A DNA stretch of 64,000 bases from Proteles cristata cristata (taxonomy: Eukaryota > Chordata > Mammalia > Carnivora > Hyaenidae), in the NCBI GenBank assembly GCA_017311185.1, contig JAESUZ010000420.1:930001-994000 (forward strand), given 5' to 3'. Position numbers and translations under genes: made by a program. Below the pieces are notes generated by a model. The model was not told where the DNA came from. It worked only from the letters and a program-made list of their open reading frames with translations, and ran no database searches. Below are positions 11,831 to 22,199 of the stretch, piece after piece; the first letter of the stretch is position 1, and the number at the start of each line of letters is the position of its first letter.

Positions 11831-12064
11831 CTTTTTTTTTTTTAAATGTTCCCTTAATACTATGTTAAACGACAATATACATAAGTTCTCTGTGTACCAA
11901 TGAGCATCTTCTAGTGTACACACCAAATTTGGTCATAGGATGACATCTTTACCTGATATTGCTATTTTTCTGTGATGTAGTTACAATTTATAGTAACTAC
12001 AATTTACAGTACCAATGTATAGTCTTATCAGCAATATATGTCCTTTTCCACCACATCTTTCTTT

Positions 12065-12095
12065 TTTTCTTCCTTCCTTCCTTCCTTTCTTTCAT
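12065..12095 (+). repeat. (TTCC)n microsatellite
   Basis: TTTCTTCCTTCCTTCCTTCC-type run before a SINE. Confidence 0.8.
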
Positions 12096-12296
12096 TATTA
12101 AAATTTTTTAACATTTATTTATTTTTGAAAGATAGATCACGAGCAGGGGAGGTGCAGAGAAAGAGTGACACAGAGTCTGAAGCAGGCTCCAGGCTCTGAG
12201 CTGTCAGCACAGAGCCCAACATGGGGCCTGAACTCACGAGCAGTGAGATCATGACCTGAGCTGAAGTCTTAACCCACTGAGCCACCCAGGTGCCCC
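12096..12296 (-). mobile_element. Felid CAN-SINE
   Basis: Full-length reverse copy, mildly diverged. Confidence 0.94.
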
Positions 12297-12532
12297 TTCC
12301 CACACCCTTCTTAAAGTTTGGGGCTGTAAGGCATTGATTTTTGTCAGTCTTATGAGTGTGACATGGAATATCACCTGTGTTTTAATTTTTACTGTTCTGA
12401 TTGATAGTGAGATTGAGTATAATCTTTTATGATTATTTGCCATTCAGATTTTCATCTGTGTAACTGCCTTTTTATATCCTTTTTCATTTTTCTAGTGATT
12501 TTTCAAATTACTTGTGCAAGTTTCTTTTCCTT

Positions 12533-12629
12533 CTTTTTTTTTTTTTTTTTTTAGGATTTTGTTTTTTAGTAATCTCTATACCAACATGGGGTTTGAGATT
12601 AAAGCCCTGAGATCAAGAGTCACACACTC
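12533..12629 (-). mobile_element. Older carnivore SINEC, first part
   Basis: T-run, AGGATTTTGTTTTTTAGTAATC, then GATCAAGAGTCACACACTC. The rest (CTACTAAGCCAGCCTGGTGCC) resumes at about 13092-13113 after two younger insertions. Confidence 0.85.
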
Positions 12630-12842
12630 GGGGCGCCTGGGTGGTTCAGTTGGCTAAGCCTCTGACTTCGGCTCAGGTCATGATCTCACGGCTTGTGGGT
12701 TCGAGCCCCGCAATGGGTTCTGTGCTGACAGCCAGCTCAGAGCCTGGAGCCTGATTCAGATTCTGTGTCTCCCTCTCTCTCTGACCCTCCCCTGATTACA
12801 CTGTCTCTCTCTCTCAGAAATAAGTTAAAAAAAAAAAACATA
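12630..12842 (+). mobile_element. Felid CAN-SINE inserted in the older SINEC
   Basis: Follows GAGTCACACACTC, which recurs at 13080-13092 after the second insertion. Confidence 0.95.
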
Positions 12843-13078
12843 AGGGGCGCCTGGGTGGCTTAGTTGGTTTAGCGTCCGACTTTTGCTCAGGTCATGATCT
12901 CGCGGTTCGTGGGTTCGAGCCCCGCGTCGGGCTCTGTGCTGACTGCCAGCTCAGGGCCTGGAGCCAGTTTCTGAGTCTGTGTCTCCCTCTCTCTCTGACC
13001 CTCCCCTGCTCACGCTGTCTCTCTCTCTCTCTCCTAGAAATAAATAAAAAATATTTAAAAAAAACATAAAAAAGAAAA
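12843..13078 (+). mobile_element. Felid CAN-SINE, young subfamily, second in tandem
   Basis: Intact A- and B-box region (GGTTCGAGCCCCGCG), tail ending in AAACATAAAAAAG. Confidence 0.95.
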
Positions 13079-13114
13079 AGAGTCACACACTCTACTAAGC
13101 CAGCCTGGTGCCTT
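13079..13114 (-). mobile_element. Older carnivore SINEC, second part
   Basis: Completes the head of the copy that starts at 12533. Confidence 0.8.
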
Positions 13115-13127
13115 TGTGGAAGTTTCT

Positions 13128-13343
13128 TATTTTCTTTATTTTTATTTTTTTATTTCTGAGAGAGAGAGACAGTGTGAGCAGGGGAGGATCAGAGAGAGAG
13201 GGAGACACAGAATCTGAGGCAGGTTCCAGGCTCTGAGCTAGCTGTCAGCACAGAGCCCTATGCGGGACACGAACCCACAAACTGTGTGATCATGACCTGA
13301 GCTGAAGTCAGATGCTCAACCGACTGAGCCACCCAGGCGCCCC
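13128..13343 (-). mobile_element. Felid CAN-SINE
   Basis: Full-length reverse copy, head ending GCCACCCAGGCGCCCC. Confidence 0.95.
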
Positions 13344-13897
13344 TTATATATATCCTTAATTTTAAGTCACTGTGCCAGGCTGCCTTGTGTTTCATTCTAT
13401 TTGTTTTCATGACATCTTTTAATGAAAAGAAATTTGAAATATGACCAAATTTATCCTTCTTTTTCTTTATGATGTGTGCTTTTTCCATTTTGTTTATGAT
13501 ATTTTTTTCCTCCCTGGATGTCATAGGAATAATGGCCTATATTTTCTCATAAAGTGTTTAAAGTTCTTTGCAAACTTAAGTCTTTAATCTGCCTATTTTT
13601 TGTCTTGTGTACAGTGCGGAGGCATCTGATTTTTTTCTTCTTGCCCATGGAGAGCCAGTGATTTACCAAACAGTCCATTCTTTCCTGATGGGGAAATGCC
13701 TGGTTTGTAATGCCTTTTTGTTAAAACCCAATTTTCCACACATATATGTGTTTCCATTTCTGGCCTTTCGAATCTCATCCATTAATTTTTTTCCCCCCAG
13801 AATCCTTTGGCCAGTAGTATATTGTTCTCATTCTTCTAATTATTATGTCTTTATAATACCTTTTTTTTTTTTTTTTGCTATTTGATAGTATGGCTAC

Positions 13898-14120
13898 TTT
13901 TTAAAAAATGTTTATTTGTTTTTGAGAGAGAGAGAGAGAGACTGAGTACAAGCAGGGGAGGGGCAGAGAGAAAGGGAGACACAGACTCCAAATCAGGGTC
14001 CAGGCTCTGAGCTGTCAGCACAGAGCCTGACATGGGGCTTGAACTCACGAACCCTTTGACCCCTTTGACCATGACCCGAGCTGAAGTCAGCCACTTAACT
14101 GACTGAGCCCCCCAGGTGCT
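13898..14120 (-). mobile_element. Felid CAN-SINE, with a small internal duplication
   Basis: CCCTTTGACC is doubled at about 14052-14070. Confidence 0.93.
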
Positions 14121-14229
14121 TTGAATTTTATTTGTGTTCTTCAAGATTATGTTGCGTATTCTTGGGCCCTTTTCCTTTGTGTTGTTCTATTCTTTTGAGT
14201 AAACGGGGTTCTCTTTTGTGTTAAAAACC

Positions 14230-14262
14230 AAAACCAACCAAACAAACAAACAAAAAACCAAG
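14230..14262 (+). repeat. A-rich (AAAC)n-like low-complexity tract
   Basis: AACCAACCAAACAAACAAACAAAA-type run. Confidence 0.75.
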
Positions 14263-14639
14263 ATATGGGAGCAAGTAAAAAGAATCCAGGAGCCAATATG
14301 AAAGAACCACCAATGACTAAAGTTGGAACATTTTTCAACAACAAAATAAATTACAGTCGTACAGGATTGTACTGACTACATGGATCAAAGAATAAAATAA
14401 GTATCCACGAGTCCATTTGGATGTAAACAAGCAGTGGAATAAACAAATGGAGGAAAAGGAATAAATCTTCCTGACATGAAAATTCCAAGTAAAAAGGGTA
14501 AAAAAAAATTAGAGAAATAGATCCTCACCATTAGACCACCACAGGAATAACTGCTGTGGGTAAGGTCAACCAATGAATGCTCAGATTAGTGGAAGGAACA
14601 TTCAAGGGTAACAAGATTGTTTTGTAACTTCAAAAATCT

Positions 14640-15055
14640 GCCCCTCAATAGTTATTCTTATACTGGCTTTAACATGTGTTCACATCATCTTTGATACTCT
14701 TCCTTCCAGAGGTAAAACTTAATTGCTCTCCTTTTGAGGGTGGCCTGGACCTAACCATTCACTTCTAAAGCCTCGAGTACGGAAAGAAAAAGAAAATAAC
14801 TTGCCAAGAGAGAAACCTGGAAGACACACCTGAATCTTGTTTCCAAGGCTAAGGTCAGGAAGTTATGTTGATGTCATATATCCCTGGTGGGACGCGATGA
14901 AAGGAACGCTTTACCTCTGGGGATTTCTTCCCCCAAACCTATAACTCCAATCTAATTATGAGAAAAACATCAGACAAACCCAAAACTGAAGGATGTTCTA
15001 CACAACATCCACTGCTCTTCTCAAGTGTGGGGTCATTAAAGACAAGGAGACATTG
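14640..15055 (+). mobile_element. Ancient LINE 3'-end fragment, left part
   Basis: Same family as 4200-4600, judged by direct similarity within the window; probably continues at about 16225-16480 (GGGGAAGCTGGATGAAG to AAAATAAAAAGTT) after later insertions. Confidence 0.4.
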
Positions 15056-15065
15056 CAGCGCTTGG

Positions 15066-15171
15066 CTGTGCCTGGCTGGCTCAGTCGGAAGAGGGATGGA
15101 CATTTGATCTTGGGGTTGTGAGTTCAGACCCCACACTGGGTGTAGAGATTAGCTAAAAATAGAATCTTAAA
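15066..15171 (+). mobile_element. Older carnivore SINEC
   Basis: TGCCTGGCTGGCTCAGTCGG head and a GTGTAGAGATTAGCTAAAAATA end, without the felid CT body. Confidence 0.85.
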
Positions 15172-15585
15172 AGCAACAACATGGATGGACCTGGAGGGTA
15201 TTATGCTAAAGTGAGATAAGTCAGAAAGACAGATATACGTCTTCATCCATATATAACATTTGAGAAACTTAACAGAAGACCACGGGGAAAGGGAAGGAGA
15301 AAAATAGTTTCAAACAGAGAGGGATGCAAACCATAAGAGATTCTTAAATCCTGAGAATAAACTGATGGTTGATGTGGGGGTGAGGGGAAAATGGGTGATG
15401 GGTGATGGGCATGGAGGAGGGCACTTGTTTGGATAAATACTGGGTGTTGTATGTAAGCCATGAATCATGGGAATCTACTCCCGAAGCCAAGAGCACACTG
15501 TATACACTGTACATTAGCTAACTTGACAATGAATTATATAAAAAAAATAATAAAATAAAACCTTTAATAAAAAAAAGACTAGGAA
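15172..15585 (+). mobile_element. LINE-1 3' end, 5'-truncated
   Basis: ACATGGATGGACCTGGAGGG through AAGTGAGATAAGTCAGAAAG is the end of L1 ORF2. The 3' UTR follows, ending in an A-rich tail. Confidence 0.88.
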
Positions 15586-16224
15586 AGAACGAGAAGTTAT
15601 CATGGTCTTGGTTTGCAAAATCAGAGTCCCCCCAGGCGGGGTGGGAGTAGGGGAATCTGAAACTGTCCTACTTGGAAGGAGAGACTGAAGAAAGGCAGAC
15701 CACTCCAGACTGGGGGGATGGTTTAAAAGGTTTTAATGAGCCAGGAAGCTTACAAAGGAAGCTTGTCTTGGGTAACTGCAGGGTAAGGAGGTCTGCACAC
15801 CTACCCACCAATTCTAAAAGTTTACATAGAGGTTTCCCAGAGGTTCAATCATGTGTACCATTCTGATGGATTGCTTTTTCAAGGCTCCATCCTTGCTTTT
15901 TTTTTTGAAGACCAACAGCTTTTATCAAAAGATGCAGAGAGCAGAGCCCCCATCCCTTAAGATCCTGGCGGTTCCAGCCTCAGGATCAGGAACCACAGCC
16001 ATCCAGGTGTCCTGCAGCCCAAGAGCTCAAGGCTGCAATCCTTGAAGTAGCTCCCAGTGTGTGGAAACCATGTGTAGAGCAAATATTCCAAGGGTAGGTC
16101 AGGCTGTGAGGGGCCTCCAGCAGCTGGGGTCCAGCTTGGTTGGTCAATGGGCAGTGACGTCCTCTCGATGACCAGCCCCAACACACAGACCAGAGGAGAT
16201 TAAGAAGATGTGACAATGAAACAC

Positions 16225-16480
16225 AAGACAATTGGATACTGAAACAGAAAAAAGGGTATTAGCGGAAAACCCAGTGAAATACAAATGAAGTGTGTGGTTT
16301 AACTGATGGTATTGTTGATGGTATTGGCAAGGTTAATTTCTTGGTTTTCACACATGGGCCATGCATTAGGGGAAGCTGGATGAAGAGTCTAAAGGAAGTC
16401 TGTGCTATGTGGACAACCGGCTGAGATTCTAAAATTATCTTAAAATAAAAAGTTCTTTAAAAACCCAGTGAGTTACTTGT
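16225..16480 (+). mobile_element. Ancient LINE 3'-end fragment, right part
   Basis: See 14640-15055; ends in AAAATAAAAAGTTC. Confidence 0.4.
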
Positions 16481-16942
16481 AAATGCATTCACCCAATGAA
16501 TAATAATGAATGATCACTCCTTCCTCCTACATGGGTCCTGTTTTATGACCTCTCATGATAATGGAAAATGTATTTTGCACATTTTGGCGTTCATGCACAT
16601 AGAGATATTTATGTTTCAGACAGGTGAAGGCATACCCTGCTATAAAAATAACTTCACAAGAGATTTCTTTTCTTTTTACATGGAATGGCAGGAAAATACA
16701 CTGGGTCGAACCTGCCACTTGGGAGGGAGATCAGATTATATACTTCCATTTATTTCATTTATTTCTACTTGCAATATTCCTACTCAGGGACTTCTTTTGA
16801 GTTTAATATCGACAAGCCTGAACTCCTTGGTTAGTTTATATGAACTTGTCAATTCAGCTTTCTTATCAGAATAGGGAAAGAATTTGGATGACAGCACCTG
16901 AATAAACAAGGTACTTTTCTGGGCTAAGAAATTTACCTTAAT
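16481..16942. other. Intergenic unique sequence
   Basis: No repeat recognised. A 122-codon open frame at 16506-16874 (+) shows no domain or conserved motif and is most likely chance. Confidence 0.4.
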
Positions 16943-16958
16943 CTGTCCCTTCAATTTA

Positions 16959-17181
16959 TTTATTATTTAAAAAAAATTTTTTTTTTTTATTTCTAGGAGA
17001 GAGAGAGAAACAGTGTGAGCAGGGGAGGGTCAGAGAGAGAGGGAGTCACAGACTGAAACAGGCTCCAGGCTCTGAGCTGGCAGTCAGCACAGAGCCCGAC
17101 GCGGGGCTCGAACCCACGAACCGCGAGATCATGACCTAAGCGAAAGTCGGATGCTTAACCGACTAAGCCACCCAGGCGCCC
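16959..17181 (-). mobile_element. Felid CAN-SINE, young subfamily
   Basis: Perfect 16-bp duplication CTGTCCCTTCAATTTA at 16943-16958 and 17182-17197. Confidence 0.96.
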
Positions 17182-17316
17182 CTGTCCCTTCAATTTAAAT
17201 CCCCTTCACTTCTATATGGGAGACTGGTTGTTCTGATGCCACATTTTCTTTTCCCAAAAGGGGTTGATAACACTTTGTTTCCTTATGTCCACATAAAATT
17301 TAGGCTTTAGTTATCA

Positions 17317-17523
17317 GGGGCACCAGGGTGGCTCAGTTGGTTAAGCATCCGACTTTGGCTCAGGTCATGATCTCACAGTTTGTGAGTTTGAGCCCCACAT
17401 CAGGCTCTGTGCTATCAGGTTGGAGCCTGGGGCCTGCTTCAGATTCTGTGTCTCCTCTCTCTCTCTGCCCCTTCCCTCCCTCTCAAAAATAAATGAACAT
17501 TAAAAAATGAAAAAAAAAAAGAG
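17317..17523 (+). mobile_element. Felid CAN-SINE
   Basis: Duplication TTTAGTTATCA at 17306-17316 and 17524-17534. Confidence 0.95.
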
Positions 17524-17704
17524 TTTAGTTATCAAAATAGACATAATCCATACCTATTTGTGACCCTATTGGGATTTTGTTCATAATTACTCAGAATTTA
17601 TTGACTAATGGTGAGAATTTTTATCTTTACAGTACTGAGTTTTAAACTCATAACCATGTTAAATGCATAAATGTGTTGGTTTTGCTTATTCATACATTTT
17701 TATG

Positions 17705-17872
17705 CTTGCTACAAGTTGAATTGTGTCCCCCCGAAAAGATAAACTGAAGTCTTACCCCCTAGCACCTGTGAATGGGAACTTATTTGGAAATAGGACCTTG
17801 GTAGAGCCAATCAAGGTGAGATGATGGCTCTATGCCTAAAGGACTGGCATCCTTTTCAGAAGAGGAAAATGT
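17705..17872 (+). mobile_element. MLT1-type MaLR LTR fragment
   Basis: CTACAAGTTGAATTGTGTCCCC and CTTATTTGGAAATAGGACC are standard MLT1 words in forward order. Truncated at the right by a SINE. Confidence 0.8.
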
Positions 17873-17873
17873 T

Positions 17874-18099
17874 GGGGTGCCTGAGTGGCTCAGTTGGTTA
17901 GGGGTCCAACTTCAGCTCAGGTCATGATCTCTAGGTCCATAAGTTTGAGCCCCGTGTTGGGCTCTATGGTGACAGCTCAGAGACCGGAGCCTGCTTCGGA
18001 TTCCGTGTCTCCCTCTCTCTCTGCCCCTCCCTTACTCATGCTCTGTCTCACTCTATCTCTCAAAATAAATGGTAAAAAAATTTTTTTAAAAAAAGAAAG
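17874..18099 (+). mobile_element. Felid CAN-SINE
   Basis: Inserted at the right edge of the MLT1 fragment. Confidence 0.94.
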
Positions 18100-18339
18100 A
18101 GAGCAAGAGACTATGGAATTGAACAAAGCAGAATCAGATGTCAACACACTTGCCCAAAGATTTGTGCAGGGTTTTATGTCACTAAAATTACAAAAAAAAA
18201 AAAAAAAAAAGTCCCATAAGCGATATAAAAGAAGATTGAATGAATTGAGATTCACTTCTTGCATTTCTGGATGGGAAAATTCCAAAAGTGTGGGTTTATT
18301 ATAGAACATTGGAGTCTCAGATTGTGGGGGAAGAAAGTA

Positions 18340-18620
18340 GTGCTAGGAAAATGAAGGAAAACAATTAAGTTAGAGCCTTCTGAAGAGCAAAATAAATCTC
18401 AGATGGTTCAAAAGACAAATGTCGAAAATAAAACCAAAAATGTATTAGAAGAAAATGTAGATGAACATCGACATAGTTTAGGGAGACCATTTTCTACCAC
18501 AGACAAAGACTACAAAGGAAATAGTTGGGACTGTGAGTACATAAAAATGAAATATGTATGCAATTAAAACCAGTAAAATAAGTTACTGGTATAGGCAAAC
18601 TGGGGACCCAAAAATTGGAA
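18340..18620 (+). mobile_element. Old L1 ORF2 fragment, decayed
   Basis: AAAATGTATTAGAAGAAAATG through GACTGTGAGTACATAAAAATG follows the L1 ORF2 3' coding pattern with many frame breaks. Confidence 0.6.
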
Positions 18621-18696
18621 GATACAGGACAGAGAAAAAAAAAATCTGGTGTCTTTGATACCTAAGAGGTTTTCAGGACTCAGTAAGAAGTAGCAA

Positions 18697-18915
18697 GGGG
18701 CGCTCGGGTGGCTTAGTTGGTTAAGCGTCCGACTTTCGCTCGGGTCATGATCTCGCGGTTCGTGGGTTCGAGCCCCCCGTCGGGCTCTGTGCTGACTGCC
18801 AGCTCGGAGCCTGGAGCCTGTTTCAGTCTGTGATTCCCTCTCTCTGGCCCTCCCCTGCTCATGCTCTCTCTCTCTCTCTCTCCTAGAAATAAATAAAAAA
18901 CATTAAAAAAAAAAA
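18697..18915 (+). mobile_element. Felid CAN-SINE, young subfamily
   Basis: Duplication AAGAAGTAGCAA at 18685-18696 and 18916-18927. Confidence 0.96.
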
Positions 18916-19102
18916 AAGAAGTAGCAACCTAGCAAAGAAGACTGGTAAAAATAAAAACAAACGACGCTGTGAGTGTGTGCTCACACTCAGCAAGAGCACA
19001 AAAAGGGAGCACAAGGAGTGTCTCCAAAGTGTAGATCTGTCCGTTTTTCTGGTGGATCTGGGAGAGAGGAGGTGGGAAAAAAGACCCTGGGTCTTTTTCT
19101 TT

Positions 19103-19297
19103 TTTCTCCATGTTTATTTTTAAGAGATGGAGTGGGACAGTGCAAGCAGGGGAGGGGCAGAGAGAGAGAGGGAGACGCAGAATCTGGAGCAGGTTCCAGG
19201 TTCTGAGCTTGGTCAGCACAGAACCCCACACGGGCCTTGAACACATGAACCATGAGATCATGATCTGAGCTGAAGTCCCACCCCGGCACCCCAGGAA
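19103..19297 (-). mobile_element. Felid CAN-SINE, head truncated or diverged
   Basis: Tail and CT body intact; head ends in the worn word CACCCCGGCACCCCAGG. Confidence 0.9.
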
Positions 19298-19707
19298 ATT
19301 TGAGAATAAATAGAGAGAAGGAAAAAGAGCCACTGAGGGTAAGAGAATGAATGACTGGGTTGTGTAAAAAGGGAAATGAGTATTACATCAACGCCAGGAA
19401 AGAGACTCAGGACCAGAGATGATGCTGTCTCTTAGCTCAGTTACATCAGATGCCTGAAAGGGTGGAGGCACCTCTGCTTTGGGAACCTGACAAGATGGAG
19501 TGGAAAACTGCAGACGGGAGGCCCCTCATCCTGGGAGACTTTTTCATACCTTTTGATGATGGACTGGATCGTGATTTATGACTGAATGGGATTCTAGTAG
19601 GTGCCGGTATCTCTTGACCTTTATGATTGTTTTGCTGTAAGGGGTCTGTGTTAAAAGACCACAGGAGAACTGTGATATTGTGATCTATGATAAGAAATAT
19701 ATTGTAT
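19298..19707. other. Intergenic sequence
   Basis: Probably old repeat-derived but not classified. No gene. Confidence 0.3.
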
Positions 19708-19859
19708 GGGCTGAGCATTGGACTTGGGCTCAGGTCAGGATCTCTTGGTTCATAGATTCAAGGCCTGCCTGCTTCAGCTCCTCGGTCTCCCTCTCTCTCT
19801 GCGCCTCCCCTAACCTGAACTCTCTCTCTCTCTCAAAAATAAATAAACATTAAAAGAAC
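19708..19859 (+). mobile_element. Felid CAN-SINE, 5'-truncated
   Basis: Lacks most of the tRNA head; starts near GCTGAGCATTGGACTTGG. Confidence 0.9.
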
Positions 19860-20640
19860 ATATCTATATACTACATATTTGGTATTCAACCCCATGACTG
19901 GCACTGAACTCCTAAAACACTTGGAATTTCCTGTGGTAAGAGCAATAAAAGTCTCTTTTGTTGTGTTAATGAGTGGCATTGGGAAACCCCTTAGGTAACC
20001 TAAGGAAGGGGTCTGGTTGCCAGGGAAACCAATTATCTGAGGAAAGGGCTGGAACTTTCGTAAACCACCCCCACCCCTGGCTCCTAGGAGGGGAGAGGGG
20101 CTGGAGGTTGGAGGTTGGAGGTTGAGTTGATCAGCAATGGCCAATGAGCTACTCAATCATGACTAAGTCGTGAAACCTCAGAAAAAACCCAGAAGAGTTT
20201 GGGAGAGCTGCCTTCTGGGTTGGAGACCACGTGGAGGGGTTATAGATTGGCACCTCCAGAGAGGAAGCTTCTTATCCTTTCCCCACTCTTTGCCCTACGC
20301 ATCTCTTTGGCTGTTCCTGAATTATATGCTTTTATACTCAGTTAGTCATCTAAGAAGTGAAGTGTTTCTCTGAGTTCGGTGGGCTGCTCTAGCAAATTAA
20401 TGGAGCCTGATGAGGGGATCTTGGGAACTTCTGACTTTTAGCCGTGGGTCAGAAGCAGAGGTGACGACCCTGACTTAAGACTGGATTCTGCAGTGGGGAC
20501 AGTCTTGTGGACTGAAGGCTAACCTGTGGGACCTGGTGCTATCTCTGCATATATAGCGTCACAACTGAGTTGATGTGGGACCCTCTCTCCAACCCCAACA
20601 CACACTGGGATTGGTACCAGAGCCTATTCACACACTGTGA
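19860..20640 (+). mobile_element. Ancient LTR-like repeat (tentative)
   Basis: The order CCAATGAGCTACTCAATCATG, GAGACCACGTGGAGG, ATGCTTTTATACTCAGTTAG, GCTCTAGCAAATTAATGGAGCC and GGGACAGTCTTGTGGACTGA fits a widespread mammalian LTR type. The class assignment is from memory of the pattern only. Confidence 0.4.
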
Positions 20641-20655
20641 AACATGTGTGCCTTA

Positions 20656-20888
20656 GCTCGGGTTACCATGACAAAATACCACAGAGGGTGACTTCAACGA
20701 GAAATGTATTTTCTCACGGTTCTGGGGCCCGGATGGTCGAGATGAGCGTGAGCATGGTCAGGGCCTTCCTGGCCACCTGCACCCGGAAGGGCGCATGAAG
20801 AAACGGAGATAACTCCTCAACTTCTTGTGAGGCCACAATCGTATCTGATAAGGGTTCTGCCATTATGACCTCGTTTTAACCTTAATTC
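20656..20888 (-). mobile_element. MLT1-type MaLR LTR, first part
   Basis: ACAAAATACCACAGAGGG and TTTTCTCACGGTTCTGG read as reverse MLT1. It is split by the younger LTR and resumes at 21527. Confidence 0.85.
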
Positions 20889-21522
20889 TGTAAAGCCACA
20901 AGTCTAAAGGTCTAAACCAAACTGACTCCATCACAGGCTTTAAGTTTCCCCTCTAAACTAGAAGGCCTGAGTTTTGGCTTCCCCCCGAAACTATCAGGTA
21001 GTTAGTTACACATTTCCCAAGGCAGGAGTAACCACCCTTGCAACACCCAATCAGGAAAGGCCAGCGACCACCCTCCACATTGTTAAGGGAGAGGCCTGGA
21101 GTTAGAAACTATAGATAGGATCCTGTTACCTAATGTTAAAGTTAACCTGTTAGTCACCGAACAAGACCCTAGGCTCGCTCTGTGATTGGTTGAATTTAAA
21201 GGTGCTCTAAATGTTGTAATTGGATCCCGCCAAAAGTAACGAATACTCTAGACAATGTGTGTGGTCAAACCCGCTGTCAATGATGTTGAATTATTATGAT
21301 TGGATCACTGTTCCCATGTCACAACTTCTGTAACTCCCCCCGTCTCAAACCCCATAAAAACCCTATTCTGCCCTTGTTCGAGGCTCTCAGCACAGATCCA
21401 TACGCTGGTGAAGTCTGGGAGTCCGAGCTTAAGCCCGAAATAAAGCCCTTTGCCTTTGCATACGTGACTCGGACCCCTTGGTGGTCTTGGGATTTTGGGG
21501 AGATCGCGATCTGGGCATAACA
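20889..21522 (+). mobile_element. Solo LTR of a gammaretrovirus-like endogenous retrovirus (ERV1 class)
   Basis: The 634-bp element begins TG and ends CA and is bounded by a 4-bp duplication ATTC (20885-20888 and 21523-21526), as for gammaretroviral integration. A CATAAAA promoter box lies near 21351, an AATAAA poly(A) signal near 21440, and the R/U5-like part follows. No gag, pol or env is present, so it is the product of recombination between two LTRs. It lies inside an MLT1 about 4.9 kb before HS3ST4 in the same orientation. Confidence 0.85.
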
Positions 21523-21526
21523 ATTC

Positions 21527-21622
21527 CTTCCCAAAGAACCTATCTGTGGACATGGTCATATTGGGGGGTTAGGGCTTCAACATACGAATTTTGGGGAGAC
21601 ACAACTCAGTTCTTAGCAATAA
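21527..21622 (-). mobile_element. MLT1-type MaLR LTR, second part
   Basis: Resumes the interrupted MLT1 (AACCTATCTGTGGAC, then GGGCTTCAACATACGAATTT, then ACAACTCAGTTC). Confidence 0.85.
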
Positions 21623-21654
21623 ATAAAACAGCACACAAATAGAAACAAAGCTTT

Positions 21655-21905
21655 GGCATTTATCTTTATCATTTCCTTTCTTCCTGACTATACTCTCTTG
21701 CTCTTTTTCCAGCTTCTTGAGTTGAACATGTAGCTCATTTGTTTCTTTTCTTTTTTTTTTTTCTTTTTTTTTGGAGAAGTATATTGGAGATACAATCTTT
21801 CGTATAAGTATTGCTTACTTCCATCGGCCAGATTTTGCTGTTTCAGCTCTAAGTATTTCCTGATTTCCCAAGTGAGAGCCTTTCTAATGCAAGATTCCAT
21901 AAGGT
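21655..21905. mobile_element. Possible ancient L1 fragment
   Basis: TTTCAGCTCTAAGTATTTCCTGATTTCCC resembles an old L1 internal segment. Low certainty. Confidence 0.3.
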
Positions 21906-22199
21906 CATGGCATTCTTATTTTTTTAATCTTTTGCTCTTTTCATAAGTATATAATTTCCCTTTTTGTTGCCACATTGGTTTTGTCTGGAGCTTTACCTCC
22001 AGATTGCTATAGATATACTTTTTATTGACAGGCAAAAGACAAAAATGGGGAAGTCTTTTTGCTAGATAGGAGATAAGACTTCTGCCTCGAGTGCTGGGCA
22101 CCATTCATTCACTCTGTGACAGGGAGTTCTAATATTGTCTTACTTAAGTCATTTTGCTCAACAACAGAGGAAATGAATGGTATGTATGCTTTCATCAGT

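Larger units (their letters stand above)
11076..13890 (-). mobile_element. Ancient LINE remnant cut into pieces by SINEs
   Basis: Unique-looking pieces between the SINEs (11370-11597, 11867-12095, 12297-12532, 13344-13890) follow the pattern of an old reverse-strand L1 or HAL1-like 3' half (for example TTTTTGAGCCATGTCCATGTTAATATG and the GATTTACCAAACAG...TTTATAATACC stretch). Exact subfamily not decided. Confidence 0.4.

Noticed and set aside
12843..12925. tRNA-like A and B boxes
   Set aside because: They are the tRNA-related heads of SINEs; no clean cloverleaf with acceptor pairing was seen, so no tRNA gene is called.
17885..18304. 139-codon ORF beginning MAQLVRGPTSAQVM and many similar ORFs through the window
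   Set aside because: These are translations of the CAN-SINE head and body, not genes; the same peptide words recur at every SINE.
21296..21559. ORFs in both directions within the LTR
   Set aside because: The element is a solo LTR; these frames cover its promoter and poly(A) region and match no retroviral gene.
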